In this document: one piece after another, positions 34,047 to 44,651 of the stretch
Numbering within the stretch: position 1 is the stretch's first letter
Layout: each line of letters begins with the position of its first letter
NCBI GenBank assembly: GCA_949299115.1
Contig: CASFZH010000001.1
Coordinates: 1 to 64,000, forward strand
Origin: an uncultured Helicobacter sp.
GTDB lineage: Bacteria; Campylobacterota; Campylobacteria; Campylobacterales; Helicobacteraceae
Reading direction: 5' to 3'
Length of the DNA stretch: 64,000 nucleotides
Program-made: the position numbers and the translations under genes
The notes under the pieces: generated by a model
The model's database searches: none
What the model was told of the DNA's origin: nothing
What the model saw: the letters and a program-made list of their open reading frames with translations, nothing else

Positions 34047-35979
34047 AACATTGTACAGATTCCCTTATTTTGATTCATATTGCATGTGTTGTGTCTATAA
34101 AACAACAATAGATTAAGGACTGTCTCTATTTTATATACAATGCCTTTTATCGTGTTTGCATAAGTTAAAGCATTGTTTAATACATAATTGTTAAGTACAA
34201 GAAATCTAATAAACATGCAATATAATAAGACTTTAACCTTATATGTGAATACAATCTTGCAGCTTTTATCTGTTGTATGCAATAACCTTAACTTTATACA
34301 AGACTCTTACAATTCCTTCTATAAATGCTTTATAGTGTATTGGTTTATACTGTCCAACATTTTGTATCTCACGCTATTACACAGATTATCTTTTATAAAA
34401 TCATAAAAATTAGCATATTCAAATATAGCTTTAATATATTGTGTTTTATTGGAATCTGCGAAGTTGGATTGTTGTATAAAAAGATTGTGATAGCAAACAC
34501 AGTAAAGGCAATATTATCATTGCATGTTTGAGATATACTATCCTAGATTTAGGATTATTTTTATACATGATACTAAGGTATCAATACCATAATGTGATGA
34601 ATTACCGCAAGAATTTGTGAATCTGTGTTTATGATAAAAATCAAAAGAGAATCATGTTGCTGTAAAATAATGATAGATAAAGAAAGATGAATAGATAAAG
34701 AAAGATGAATGGTAATATGATGATAAAAAATGTAAAGAAAGTAATTTGTATTATAGGTTTTTCTCTTGTTCTTTGTTTTTTACTTGATTTCTTGATGATT
34801 TATCTCTTTTGCTCTTATCTTTCAAAGATTTTCTGGGTTTCTTTCCTTAGAATTTCTATAAAATATCCTAGTATTTGTGTAAGAATTGTCGTAGAATAAC
34901 AACCATGCTTATACCCCAAACTACAAGTCAACTTAAAATATTTTTTAGCGATACTGTAATTTCTTAATTCTGTGTTTTTATATATATTACACCGATTTCA
35001 AAGCAACTTATAACCTCTTTAAGCATGCAGCCCCTACTAAATGCCCCTCCTTTGCTTTAAAAAGATTGGGATTCATATTCTTACCATAAGTGTATAAGAT
35101 TCCAAGATTTGTGCAAACCTCTGGATATTCAAGCACACAAGCTCAAGTGTATGCCTCCTTTGCTTTTACAAAATCCTACTTTTCGTTATATATATGACCA
35201 AGCCAAAAACACGATATGGCATCTAAATTTTTGAATTTTTTATCTTTAAGATTTCTACATATCTTAGCATAGTATAGAGCTACTCGTATGATGTTATATA
35301 TGATAAAAAATGGTAATGTCGGATTACCATTTACATGCCTTTTGGGCTAGTGCCATTGCTTTTATTTTGCTCTATTATGTCCAAAGTATACGACACGTCT
35401 AAGATTCCACATGATTCCACATTACCACTTTCGCAACTTGTCTGTAATCATGCTATGGTTTATTGTCTCGCGTAACAATGCTGCTATTATTTGTGTGTAT
35501 TGCAAAGAGATTATTTTGCCATACAATCACACTACATAAAATTATTATGCCATTCCATTTCATCATTATATATCACACATTTATCCTTCTTGATATGTTT
35601 CAACATACTTAATAGAAAAATTATACCGTAATTTATAGAATCAAAATGTCCATACACCGTATCTTGCCTATTTATATCACGATGAATACTCTATCATAGA
35701 AATAATCATATAAAATTTGTTGCAAATTAGATTCTGTTGATATGAATTCTATTTTGTATCAAGCATTATTTACCATTATATAATCTATTGTTATTTTGAA
35801 ACCTAGAAAATCTATTGTGCTGCATAGAGATTTTCTGTATACATTTTCGTACATACTTCTATCAATATAACATTATAAAGAATACGTAATAATATGACAT
35901 AATTTTACTTGCAAATATAGTAAAAACCTTATTTGTGCATGTTTTGTGTTGCTATTAATGTTATATTATAAGTTAAAGA
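34047..35979. other. 1.9-kb AT-rich stretch without supported genes
   Basis: Several short frames rich in Ile, Tyr and Phe exist but lack ribosome sites and look like AT-rich noise. An 18-base tandem duplication (ATAGATAAAGAAAGATGA, twice) lies at about 34673-34708. Confidence 0.5.
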
Positions 35980-36276
35980 TTGTCTGCTCACATAGTAGAT
36001 AAAGTGATAGCAGACTTACCGCCTACCCATGTTAATACCAAACATGTTAATACCAAAATTGGCACAGTAGGGCTTATCTTTAACGCACATAAAAAAGTCT
36101 ATGGCTCACTCATTGGCAGTATTAAAGAAACTCAAAAAATGCTAGATTTTTCTTTGAAACACAAAATCTATCCAAAAACTGAAATCATCGCAGCAAACCA
36201 AATCAATGAAGCCTATGAGAATCTCACCACTGGGTGGGCAAAATTCCGCTATGTGATAGATATAAAAACACTGTAA
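35980..36276 (+). pseudogene. C-terminal remnant of a zinc-type alcohol dehydrogenase
   Basis: The last ~65 codons read KKVYGSLIGSIKETQKMLDF, then HKIYPKTEI, NQINEAYENLTTG and KFRYVIDIKTL, the C-terminus of the YahK/cinnamyl-alcohol-dehydrogenase group of NADP-dependent zinc ADHs. The catalytic and cofactor domains are absent, and the upstream sequence carries a 15-base tandem duplication (HVNTK twice, 36028-36057). A deletion has removed most of the gene. Confidence 0.8.
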
Positions 36277-36584
36277 CTTTGCCAATTAAGACTAGATTCT
36301 TATCTAAAATCAGATTCTAAAGCTTGGAAGCGAGGCTTTAGACATACAAATGCGATAATGCTAGAAATAAAGAATTGTGTCGTAGCACAGGGATTAAAGA
36401 GGATTGGGGATTACCTCAAATCCTCTTTAAGGCGTGAATATGTAGTGTTGTTATGTATCCTTTTGGAATCTCCCCTCATTACTCACAAATCCCAACAATC
36501 ACTGCAAGTTTCTACAGAGTTTTTCTGTAAAATATCATTGTGTTTTTGCTCATAACCACAAAGATTTTAAGAAAAGATAGCAAA
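36277..36584. other. Intergenic stretch with a 12-bp hairpin
   Basis: TTAAAGAGGATT at 36394-36405 and its exact complement at 36419-36430 form a perfect hairpin with a 13-base loop. It lies about 155 bases after the vWA gene on the minus strand and may end that operon. No gene is supported. Confidence 0.5.
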
Positions 36585-37562
36585 CTATTTTTTATAAGTG
36601 ATACCCAATACTTTCTTTTTGTTCTCGATTTCCTTATGCTTTTGTTTGATGACTTGTAGGGCTGGGATAGGCTTTAGGGCAATCTTTGCAATCTCTTCTT
36701 CTAACTCCTCCATTTTCCCCGCATCTTTTGCTGCCATACCCTTGATAATATCTGTCAAATCATCTATTTGCTCTACCCCAATGGCAATGCCACCCGTTAC
36801 ATTTGCAAGCCATGAGAAAAACTCGGGGTGCTCTAGCCTTGATACTCTTTTACTGAAATCGCCAATATCCACAGGATATAATGATGAGAGGCTTTCATAG
36901 GGGATACTTGGATTACAATACACGGTATTTATAGGGGTATCTTGCTCATAGAGTTTTTTAGCTAGCATAAAATAATCATATCCCCTATCGCATTCATTAG
37001 GTTCATGTGCTCTAGCATCACCAAAAAGCACGATAGAACGTGCATTGATTTCATTCCAATTAAGATTAAGTGCCTCATGGAGTGCATCTTCGAGTGCTTC
37101 GTCTGCATCGCCACCATTGCCATCTGTTGTGGTATCTATAAATTTTTGCAACTTATCAATATTTATGGTAATTTGCTGAGTTTTTGTAACATATATATCA
37201 CCTGAACCGTGGTCAAGATAAAATATTATACCAATCCTCAAATTTGGGATAATCTGAAACATACTACTACATATTTCTTTGAATTTGCGTTTTAAAACAG
37301 AGTGATAGGCAGACATAGAACCCGTCAAATCCCCTATCAATACCAAATCCAAGCCCTTGCGTTTTTGTGCTTCTTGTTTCATTTGTGTTTTGATAGAATC
37401 TTTTTTGAGTATCGTATCAATCTTACCTTTCTTCTTGAGAGATTCTATATCTATGGGCTTTATACTTTTAGAATCTTCTTTTTTTACCACAGAGCCACTG
37501 CCCATTTTTTTGAGAACAGGGAGATTGAGATTTCCCATTGTTTTTGTATCTTTTTTGTCCAT
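36585..37562 (-). CDS. vWA-domain protein with intact MIDAS
   Basis: After a Lys-rich N-terminus (1-70) a von Willebrand A domain begins with LDLVLIGDLTGSM; D78, T80 and S82 fit the DxSxS metal-ion-dependent adhesion site. TTTDGNGGDADEALEDA and VLFGDARAHE supply the other MIDAS residues. The C-terminus (about 285-325) is helical and Lys-rich. No signal peptide is present, so it is cytoplasmic. It starts 26 bases after the coiled-coil/J-domain gene with an AAAGGAG site, so the two are one operon. The function is unknown. Confidence 0.85.
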   Translation of the reverse strand: MDKKDTKTMGNLNLPVLKKMGSGSVVKKEDSKSIKPIDIESLKKKGKIDTILKKDSIKTQMKQEAQKRKGLDLVLIGDLTGSMSAYHSVLKRKFKEICSSMFQIIPNLRIGIIFYLDHGSGDIYVTKTQQITINIDKLQKFIDTTTDGNGGDADEALEDALHEALNLNWNEINARSIVLFGDARAHEPNECDRGYDYFMLAKKLYEQDTPINTVYCNPSIPYESLSSLYPVDIGDFSKRVSRLEHPEFFSWLANVTGGIAIGVEQIDDLTDIIKGMAAKDAGKMEELEEEIAKIALKPIPALQVIKQKHKEIENKKKVLGITYKK

Positions 37563-37588
37563 AAAAGCTCCTTTTGCTAAAGTTGTGT

Positions 37589-39115
37589 TTATATGCCTTT
37601 GTTCGCACGATAGGTGCTGTCGTATTCTGCTCTTGCTTGAGTATCTTTGAGAATCTCAAGTATCTCATTAAGCCTCTTCATTATTTCCTCATACTCTTCC
37701 TTTTTATCCTCTGGAGCGATGTCGGGGTGATATTTCTTTGCCATTTTTTTGTGCTGTTTTTTGAGGTCTTTTATATCAAACTTCGTGTAGTCAGTGCTTT
37801 CCTCATATTCCTCCTCGTATAAAAACTCATAATAGTTTTGCCAAGTATCTTGTGAATCCTCTGTGCTAGATTCCTGCCCCGCATTTGCATACTCATTAAA
37901 GAGATTTACCATAGTCTCATAAGCCTTGCAATAGGTCAAGCCCTCCAAAATAGCACGATAACATTCTGCAAAGAGGTGTGATTTGTAGTGTGTATCGGCA
38001 TTTTCTACGCATTGCTCGATATTCTCAAGCCAGATTCCAAAATCAAGTCCGCTTTCGATTTTGGTATTTTCTATATGCTCCCTTACGCCCTCATACATAG
38101 CCCTTAATTCCTCGTTTGCCTCGCTAATCTCATCAATAGGAATGCTAAATCCCTTAAATGTCCCGCTCGCATATTTTTCATCTAGCTCTTTGAATTTATG
38201 CAGGGTATCCTCTAGCGTTTGTATCCCCACACGTATACTCTCTTTGACGACAATCTTTGCCTTTTTGCCATCTTCACTCTCATCAAATTTGATAGTATCA
38301 AATGTCTCACTCATAGCCTCAATATCTGCCATTTTTCTATCATATTCTTTTATCTTTTCATTGAGATTATGTTCAATTTCTGCTCTTTGTTCTTCCCATT
38401 TTTTCTTACTTTCTTCAAAGGCAGAGAGTAGCTCCCGCTCTTTTATGCTAAAGGCATTTTCTTTTTCTGTAACCTCACATAATCGCCTCTCAATATCTGC
38501 CTCTTTGGTTTTGCAAAGAGATTCTCTATCCTCCAAATCTTGCAAGGTATCCTCATAGTGCTTTTTACTTTTTTCTGCCTCTTTTTGTAAGCTTTCGTAT
38601 TTTTCTTTGTTTTCTTGTGCTTCTTTAACTTCTTTATCAGATTTTTCCTCACGTCTTTTTATACGTTCTCTTTCTCTTTGTATATTTTCGCGTTCTTGGT
38701 CTAAATCCCTATCTTTTTTATTAAGCCTTTGTTCTTCTTTTTTAACACTTTCCTTGCGGATATGGATACTCATTTCTTCTTTACGATTTGCTTCTTTTTT
38801 ATCTTTTAGGTCTTCTTCCCATTGGCTTAAGTGTTGTTCTTTTGCTTGGAGTTCAAGTTGTAATTTTTGATTTTCTTCAACCTTTTTTTGAAATTCCCGC
38901 ACTTCCTCATTGAATCTTTGAATTTCATCTTGCAAGGCTTTATGATTCTGATTCAAGGCTTCATGATTCTGATTGCTTTTTTCTAATGTATCCAGTGTCT
39001 GTTTGCTTAGAGCCAATGTCTTAGCCACATTGCGTTCAGTTCTCTTAAGCTTTTTTAATTCTTCTCTTTGTTTGCGTTTTTGTTCGCTCTTGCGTTTTGT
39101 AAAAAAATTAAACAC
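37589..39115 (-). CDS. Long coiled-coil protein with a C-terminal J-domain
   Basis: Of 508 residues, about 1-300 are an uninterrupted Glu/Lys/Gln coiled coil. A mixed helical domain (300-420) follows, and the end (about 441-503) is a J-domain with the invariant H463-P-D465 in AKKYHPDIAPED, then a helix with RLNEILEIL. J-domains recruit DnaK/Hsp70. The protein has none of the Gly/Phe and zinc-finger regions of DnaJ. As first gene of a pair with a vWA protein it may organise a DnaK-dependent complex. The role is unknown. Confidence 0.85.
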   Translation of the reverse strand: MFNFFTKRKSEQKRKQREELKKLKRTERNVAKTLALSKQTLDTLEKSNQNHEALNQNHKALQDEIQRFNEEVREFQKKVEENQKLQLELQAKEQHLSQWEEDLKDKKEANRKEEMSIHIRKESVKKEEQRLNKKDRDLDQERENIQRERERIKRREEKSDKEVKEAQENKEKYESLQKEAEKSKKHYEDTLQDLEDRESLCKTKEADIERRLCEVTEKENAFSIKERELLSAFEESKKKWEEQRAEIEHNLNEKIKEYDRKMADIEAMSETFDTIKFDESEDGKKAKIVVKESIRVGIQTLEDTLHKFKELDEKYASGTFKGFSIPIDEISEANEELRAMYEGVREHIENTKIESGLDFGIWLENIEQCVENADTHYKSHLFAECYRAILEGLTYCKAYETMVNLFNEYANAGQESSTEDSQDTWQNYYEFLYEEEYEESTDYTKFDIKDLKKQHKKMAKKYHPDIAPEDKKEEYEEIMKRLNEILEILKDTQARAEYDSTYRANKGI

Positions 39116-39624
39116 CTAAATCCCTTATATACAACATAAAGCGTCCTTACTTCAAAGATAAAACAACACCATAAATTAGAATATTGCCTAAAAACCCTTG
39201 AAATGCTCTAAAGATACTATTTCACTTTGATTTTAAATATGATTAAACATAATTATACGTATTATAAAACTAAAAAAAAAAACATTAATATATTGAAAAT
39301 TCTTGTAAAGGAATCTCTATTATGTAACATTCAAAGATAATAAGAGAAATGAAGATTCTATGTGAATTTGGTATAATGAGTCTCTATTTTGCTTAAATAT
39401 CATAAATAAGTTCTCAATGTTAATTTTGAATGTTAAATTGGAAATATATCTTATGATATTGTTGCAATAATACAATATGCTATACCTGTAAATATTGCAA
39501 TACTGTAAAATTCATTGAAATAATAGAAGCTGTAGCAAGGAATAATGCAACTTAAAGGGTTTCAACACTCTTGTATCTAATATTAGATTCAAAGGTGCTT
39601 TTTATCATTCATGTCATGTGTCTA
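39116..39624. other. Intergenic stretch with an A11 tract
   Basis: The only notable element is an A11 run at about 39272-39282 (T11 on the minus strand), some 160 bases before the coiled-coil gene. No gene is supported. Confidence 0.5.
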
Positions 39625-40215
39625 TTAAACAAAATATGTCATAAAATCTTGCAAAAATATCGCCACATTATGCTGCAATACCTGTAAATCCGCAGTATTA
39701 TTAATAACAAAATCACTCTTTGCACGTTTGATTTCTATATCCATTTGAGAATGTATGCGTTTGAGGGCAGAATCAGCATCCAAATTATTACGTTTCATAA
39801 TTCGCTGTAATTGTGTGTCTTGTGGAGCATACACGCAGACAACAAATCTTGCCTTATAATCAAACTTGCTTTCAAAATAAAGTGGTAATTCAATGAAATA
39901 TGGCTTTTTTTTGGTTTCTAAAATACAACATTGCTCAATAATACGCTGATAAATTAATGGATGGAGCAAGGACTCTAGTAATTCTTTTTTTGCCTGATGA
40001 TTGAAAATGATTGAGCCAAGTTTTGAACGATTCACAACGCCATTTTCTATTATTTCTGCACCAAAATTTGCCTTAATAGTCGCAGCATTCTTATTTAATA
40101 TTTCATGCGAAATCGCATCGGCGTCAACAATACAGAATCCTTTTAGGGATAACAGTTTACTTACAGTGCTTTTACCGCAGCCAATTCCACCTGTTATTAT
40201 GTTTGCATATTGCAT
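39625..40215 (-). CDS. coaE: Dephospho-CoA kinase
   Basis: Phosphorylates dephospho-CoA to coenzyme A. The P-loop TGGIGCGKST, the DADAISHEIL motif, LLHPLIYQRI and RIHSQM fit the family; the length of about 196 residues is normal. The ATG at 40215 (MQYANIITGG) has an AAGAGA site; ATG 40233 is an alternative. It follows ung by 45 bases in the same direction. Confidence 0.92.
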   Translation of the reverse strand: MQYANIITGGIGCGKSTVSKLLSLKGFCIVDADAISHEILNKNAATIKANFGAEIIENGVVNRSKLGSIIFNHQAKKELLESLLHPLIYQRIIEQCCILETKKKPYFIELPLYFESKFDYKARFVVCVYAPQDTQLQRIMKRNNLDADSALKRIHSQMDIEIKRAKSDFVINNTADLQVLQHNVAIFLQDFMTYFV

Positions 40216-40260
40216 ATCTCTTGCATTTTTCATTTTATATTCATACCCACTAATACACCA

Positions 40261-40959
40261 TCATTCTAAGCTCCAATCCATAGGTTCTTTATTGAATCGT
40301 ATGAGAGCCTCATTCGCTTTTTTAAATACACCGCTACCGACAAATCCTCTGGCAAGTGGGCTTGGGTGGGATGCAGTAATAATACAATGTTTATCGCTAT
40401 TAATAAGACATGCTTTCTTTTTAGCAAAGTTTCCCCATAATAAAAAGACAATGCCATGTAGCTCATTCGATATTTTTGAAATCACAGCATCACTAAATTG
40501 CTCCCAACCAAAATCTTTATGCGAACTCGCACAATTTTTCTTTACGCTTAAGATAGAATTAAGTAATAATATTCCACGTTTTGCCCATGCTGTTAAATCT
40601 CCATGGCTTGGCATTTTTATACCTAAGCTTTGTTCAATCTCTTTATAAATATTATGCAAACTTGGTGGAATTGGAATCCCTCTTGGAACACTAAAGCTTA
40701 ATCCCATTGCTTGAGGTATTTCTACATTATTGACCATAAAGCTTCCATGATACGGATCTTGCCCTAAGATGACAACTTTAATACTTCGCAATGGTGTAAG
40801 ATTAAAGGCATTAAAAATCAAATGGTTTGGAGGAAAAATGGACTGACCCTGTGTTAAAGCATGTTTGTAATGCTGTATTATTGCCATAAAATACGGTTTT
40901 TCAAATTCATCTTCTAAAAATTGCACCCATTCTTTGTTAAGAGTTTTTGGAGCTGGCAC
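40261..40959 (-). CDS. ung: Uracil-DNA glycosylase, family 1
   Basis: Removes uracil from DNA. Motifs: LGQDPYHG (catalytic Asp) with a few extra residues after it, AMGLSFSVPRG, ILLLNSILSV, VFLLWGNFAKKK and ASHPSPLARGF (catalytic His and Leu intercalation loop). A GTG at 40959 with AGGGG in front is the likelier start; a TTG at 40986 overlaps the lipoprotein gene by 14 bases. Confidence 0.92.
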   Translation of the reverse strand: MPAPKTLNKEWVQFLEDEFEKPYFMAIIQHYKHALTQGQSIFPPNHLIFNAFNLTPLRSIKVVILGQDPYHGSFMVNNVEIPQAMGLSFSVPRGIPIPPSLHNIYKEIEQSLGIKMPSHGDLTAWAKRGILLLNSILSVKKNCASSHKDFGWEQFSDAVISKISNELHGIVFLLWGNFAKKKACLINSDKHCIITASHPSPLARGFVGSGVFKKANEALIRFNKEPMDWSLE

Positions 40960-40972
40960 TTTGATGCCCCTG

Positions 40973-41614
40973 CTAATGTTCGGCAAGTGAACTATGATAG
41001 ATATATTGCACTGGTCTTCGAAACTCCATTCTTGTTATCGTATCATTTAACAAAGTGGTTAGAACTCGTAAGTCTGAATAGATACCGCTTTCAACAGTAG
41101 CACTTCCTGCAACATATAAGATTCTTGTCCTCTTATAAATATCATACCAATCAAATGTAACCTTATAAGCATCTCGAATAGTGCGTTTTACATTTTGTTG
41201 CGATGCCTCACTATTGCGTGTGTCTATGCTGCACGAAGGTACGCCATTGATAACATTACACACTCCAGTTGCATTAAATGTATATTGGTAGTTACTTGAT
41301 GGATCGAGTCTTTCTTTTGTTACTTTTACATAGATGACGTTACGCACAAAAGATTGTTCAATCTGTCCTTGTAAATAAATATTATTGAATCCACGTTTTT
41401 TAAATGCCTCGAGAGCTTGTCCAGCATAATATTTTGATGATAAATCCCATGGGTCTGAAATGATAATAGTTGGAGCATTGGTATCAAAATCATAGGTTGG
41501 TAGCACTGTGGAATAGTATTCTGCTTTCATATTGCCATTTGAAGCACAAGCCATAAAGAAGTAAGGCACACATAATAATATAACACTACTCACAAATGAA
41601 AAAAATTTTGTCAT
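40973..41614 (-). CDS. Lipoprotein, LPP20/DUF4136-like
   Basis: Signal peptide with the lipobox FFMAC (Cys about residue 23), so an envelope lipoprotein. The mature part of ~190 residues has a fold style seen in small Helicobacter lipoproteins (ALEAFKKRGFNNIYLQGQIE, VKRTIRDAYKVTFDWYDIYK). The exact family was not recognised. It lies just upstream of ung in the same orientation. Confidence 0.75.
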   Translation of the reverse strand: MTKFFSFVSSVILLCVPYFFMACASNGNMKAEYYSTVLPTYDFDTNAPTIIISDPWDLSSKYYAGQALEAFKKRGFNNIYLQGQIEQSFVRNVIYVKVTKERLDPSSNYQYTFNATGVCNVINGVPSCSIDTRNSEASQQNVKRTIRDAYKVTFDWYDIYKRTRILYVAGSATVESGIYSDLRVLTTLLNDTITRMEFRRPVQYIYHSSLAEH

Positions 41615-41847
41615 TTACTTTCCTTAAAAAGATACTCGAAACAAAACACTTGCCAATCTACCTAAAGCATTGTTATTTAGATTCTTAAAGCAAAAAAAAT
41701 TCCTCTATAAATTATAACATAAAAATTAAAAATATTATGATTGCCTCCATTTACATTACCTACCCTTCAATAATGAAAACGTAATAAGCCAAACATTATG
41801 ATATAATGTAGTCGTGAATAACTTCTTGTTGTAAAATAAGGAATATT

Positions 41848-43050
41848 ATGGAATCAACACCACAACACAACAATAAACTTGAGAAAAAAGTGCATACACT
41901 CACACATCGCCCATTATTTATGTTTGCCCTCTTTTCTAGTGCCTCCATGACAGTGCTTGGTGGTACTGTTGTGGCGACTTCTATACCTGCTATTGAACAC
42001 CATTTTATATATATCCCACATATCGATGTACTATCAAAATTAATCTTAACGATACCTGCTTTATTTGTGATGATATTTTCACCCATTAGTGGAATCTTAC
42101 TTGATAAATTTGGACGAATAAAATTTCTGATTCCTGCTATGTTTTTATGGAGCATAGGAGGCACGTTGGCAATAGCATGGGACAACATCTATTGGATTCT
42201 ATTTACAAGAGTGATATTTGGCATTGCCACAGCTTTTGTTATGACATCAGCTAGTGCATTAATTGCTGATTATTACACAGGTGAAGATAGACAAATGGCT
42301 TTAGGATTACAAGGTTTTGCAACAGCATGTGGAAGTGCAATATTTATGTGTTTTGGAGGGGTTTTAGCAATGTATGATTGGCACTATTCCTTTTATGTGT
42401 ATTCCGGAGGAATAATTTTGGCTTTTTTGGCTATCTTTACTCTCTTTGAGCCACGTCATATAAAAAAACAGAATCTTTCTACACAAACCAAACAAGCATT
42501 TAGCATCACCCCCTTTTTACCTACGTATTTTTTTGCTTTTATGACAATGGTTGCTTATTATACTTCGCCAACACAAATTCCACATTTTTTGACTCATAAT
42601 CTTGGTGAAAACACTGTGTTTGTGGGCATATCTATTTCGGCTTCAGCTTTAGCCTATGGCTTTGCTTCTCTTTTGTATCCTAAAATCCGCAAATTGTTAA
42701 GTATTAAGGCAATTTATGTTATCGGTTTTATATTGATGAGTGGAGGATTTTTACTCATTTTCTATTTGCATAATATTTTTTCCGTATCATTAGGCTTACT
42801 TTTTGTGGGGAGTGGTGGTGGTATGATTATTGTCAACAATTCATCGTGCATTTTAGCAAAAGTAGCTAAAGAACACATCGCAAAAGCTATGGGAATCTTG
42901 AGTTCGGTATCTTTCTTTGCACAATTTATTTCACCCATTCTCTCACAACCATTTGTCCGATATTACGGTATAGTGAATCTATTTGGTATCGTAGCATGTC
43001 TACTTTTTGCTATGTCTTTATTTGCTCTAGTACAGTCTCGTTATAATTAA
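41848..43050 (+). CDS. Major facilitator superfamily transporter
   Basis: The 400-residue protein has about 12 transmembrane helices, with the loop 2-3 signature SPISGILLDKFGRIKFLIP and a following helix with RVIFGIATAFVMTSASALI, as in 12-helix drug/H+ antiporters (Bcr/CflA-like). The substrate is unknown. It starts with an AAGGAAT site and ends 9 bases before a hairpin terminator. Confidence 0.88.
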   Translation: MESTPQHNNKLEKKVHTLTHRPLFMFALFSSASMTVLGGTVVATSIPAIEHHFIYIPHIDVLSKLILTIPALFVMIFSPISGILLDKFGRIKFLIPAMFLWSIGGTLAIAWDNIYWILFTRVIFGIATAFVMTSASALIADYYTGEDRQMALGLQGFATACGSAIFMCFGGVLAMYDWHYSFYVYSGGIILAFLAIFTLFEPRHIKKQNLSTQTKQAFSITPFLPTYFFAFMTMVAYYTSPTQIPHFLTHNLGENTVFVGISISASALAYGFASLLYPKIRKLLSIKAIYVIGFILMSGGFLLIFYLHNIFSVSLGLLFVGSGGGMIIVNNSSCILAKVAKEHIAKAMGILSSVSFFAQFISPILSQPFVRYYGIVNLFGIVACLLFAMSLFALVQSRYN

Positions 43051-43058
43051 TACTATGT

Positions 43059-43100
43059 AAAAACAGTAAAAATATAACTTATTTTTGCTGTTTTTATATT
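43059..43100 (+). terminator. Terminator after the MFS gene
   Basis: AAAAACAG.AAAAATA pairs with TATTTTT.CTGTTTTT (43059-43095) and ends in TTTTTATATT. A weak AT stem, but long and placed right after the stop codon. Confidence 0.7.
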
Positions 43101-43134
43101 ACAATTCGGAATATTTTTTAAGAAAGGATTAATT

Positions 43135-43425
43135 ATGAAAAAATTGTGTATATCCGTAATGGCAATAGGGCTAATAAGTAGTGCTGCTTTTTGTGCAGAA
43201 ACACTTGACGATGCTAATAAGGCATATAATGAGCAAAATTATGTAAAAGCTATAGAAATATACAAAACTCTCTGTGAAGCAAAAGAAGCCAAAGCATGTT
43301 CAAGCTTAGGCTATATGTACCGTAATGCAAAAGGGGTAAGCGAAAATGCAACTTTAGCACAAGAATATTATAAAAAAGCATGTGATGCTGGTGATAAAGA
43401 AGCTTGTTCAAATGCAAATTGGTAG
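43135..43425 (+). CDS. Small secreted Sel1-repeat protein
   Basis: Signal peptide (about 1-21, SSAAFCAE) and then two Sel1-type repeats with paired cysteines (LCEAKEAKACSSLGYMYRNAKGV split by disulfides, and YYKKACDAGDKEAC). This is the layout of Helicobacter cysteine-rich (Hcp) proteins in a minimal form. They are periplasmic or secreted and may bind peptidoglycan or host factors. Confidence 0.88.
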   Translation: MKKLCISVMAIGLISSAAFCAETLDDANKAYNEQNYVKAIEIYKTLCEAKEAKACSSLGYMYRNAKGVSENATLAQEYYKKACDAGDKEACSNANW

Positions 43426-44651
43426 TTAAAGTAGAATACTATAAAGTCAAAACATACTTATTTGAGCATTGTGTTGACAAGCAATTATCATTACAACGTT
43501 ATCTAATTCTCATTACTGTTGCTATATTTTACATTTGTATGGTCATGATTCTATCACAACCTTTGTGGTACTTCTTTGGTTTTTATCCCATTGCCCATAG
43601 TCTTATGTAATATCATAGCCCCAACCTTACTAATTTCTCTATGTTCTATAAAATTAATTTAAATTTACTCTAATTATTGTCTTTACTATCTGTTGACAAC
43701 CTAAATCCTATCTCTTACATACCACTCACTATCTGCATAGTAGTTTGACATATTTCATTGCTCCACTTCCATTTTCACTACGCACCCTATATTAGTCTTG
43801 TATTATTGCAATATGTTTATGAATCACAGAAATCATTATCTATAAATATTTCAAGATTAATAATATTTTGTGCATTATGTTTGTTGCTATTGCTTATCAT
43901 AATGCTCTATGATATTAAGAATATAAGTCTCTCTTTATATTCAATAATGAAATATTATCTTCTCCTTTTATGACTTTAGATTCTGCAATGAATTCTTTTG
44001 GATTACTAAGATTCCAAGGATTAAATCTAAGGCTTTTATGTTTTTTTACCTCTTCCACTCCAGCATCAATCATTCTTTAATGACTTATTATCGCTAGAGT
44101 ATTGTATAATCTCATTTGTTCCGCTATAAAACTATACACTGCACCACATGTGAACTCCAATATGAAAATTAATGCCATCATGTTTTATTCTAGCTAAGAA
44201 GTAAGCATTCATGTCTGCACTAATTCTTTTTATTAGCTATCACAACAATAGTCATAATTGTTAACTACATATCAGATATTTTGCAAATAGCATACTTTGC
44301 ATAAATATTACATTTTCCTTAATTAATGCAAAATACTGGAATCTCTTTTTCTTAGTTTAACAGAAGTAAATTAGTAGTTTGTGATTATTAAGGTGCATTT
44401 GATTCATAAACATTACTTTGTAAAGCATAGATTCTCTGTTATTCAACCGCAATAATCCAAATAAACAGAGAATCTTACACAAAACTTCAAAACCTTTATA
44501 TTTTGTATTTAAACAAATATAAAGTTATGTTTATTTGTATCAAACATCCGTAGCTATGCAAAATTATCTTATCTTAATATAATCTAACAGAATCGTATGT
44601 ATATTATTTAGAATCCCAAAGTTAAGATTCAAACAACAAGTAGTACAATTT
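43426..44651. other. 1.2-kb non-coding stretch
   Basis: No gene, tRNA or repeat family was recognised; the frames are short and hydrophobic. AGATTCT words occur at low density. Confidence 0.5.

Noticed and set aside
34705-34899. 64-residue hydrophobic frame in the 1.9-kb gap
   Set aside because: No convincing ribosome site, no neighbours, and composition typical of AT-rich noise. Kept as non-coding.
38061-38558. 165-residue plus-strand frame inside the coiled-coil gene
   Set aside because: Ser/Leu/Ile-rich shadow of the Glu/Lys-rich coiled coil on the opposite strand; no ribosome site.
39272-39282. A11 run upstream of the coiled-coil gene as a phase-variation tract
   Set aside because: It is about 160 bases from the start codon without visible promoter elements around it, and runs of this length occur by chance in AT-rich gaps.
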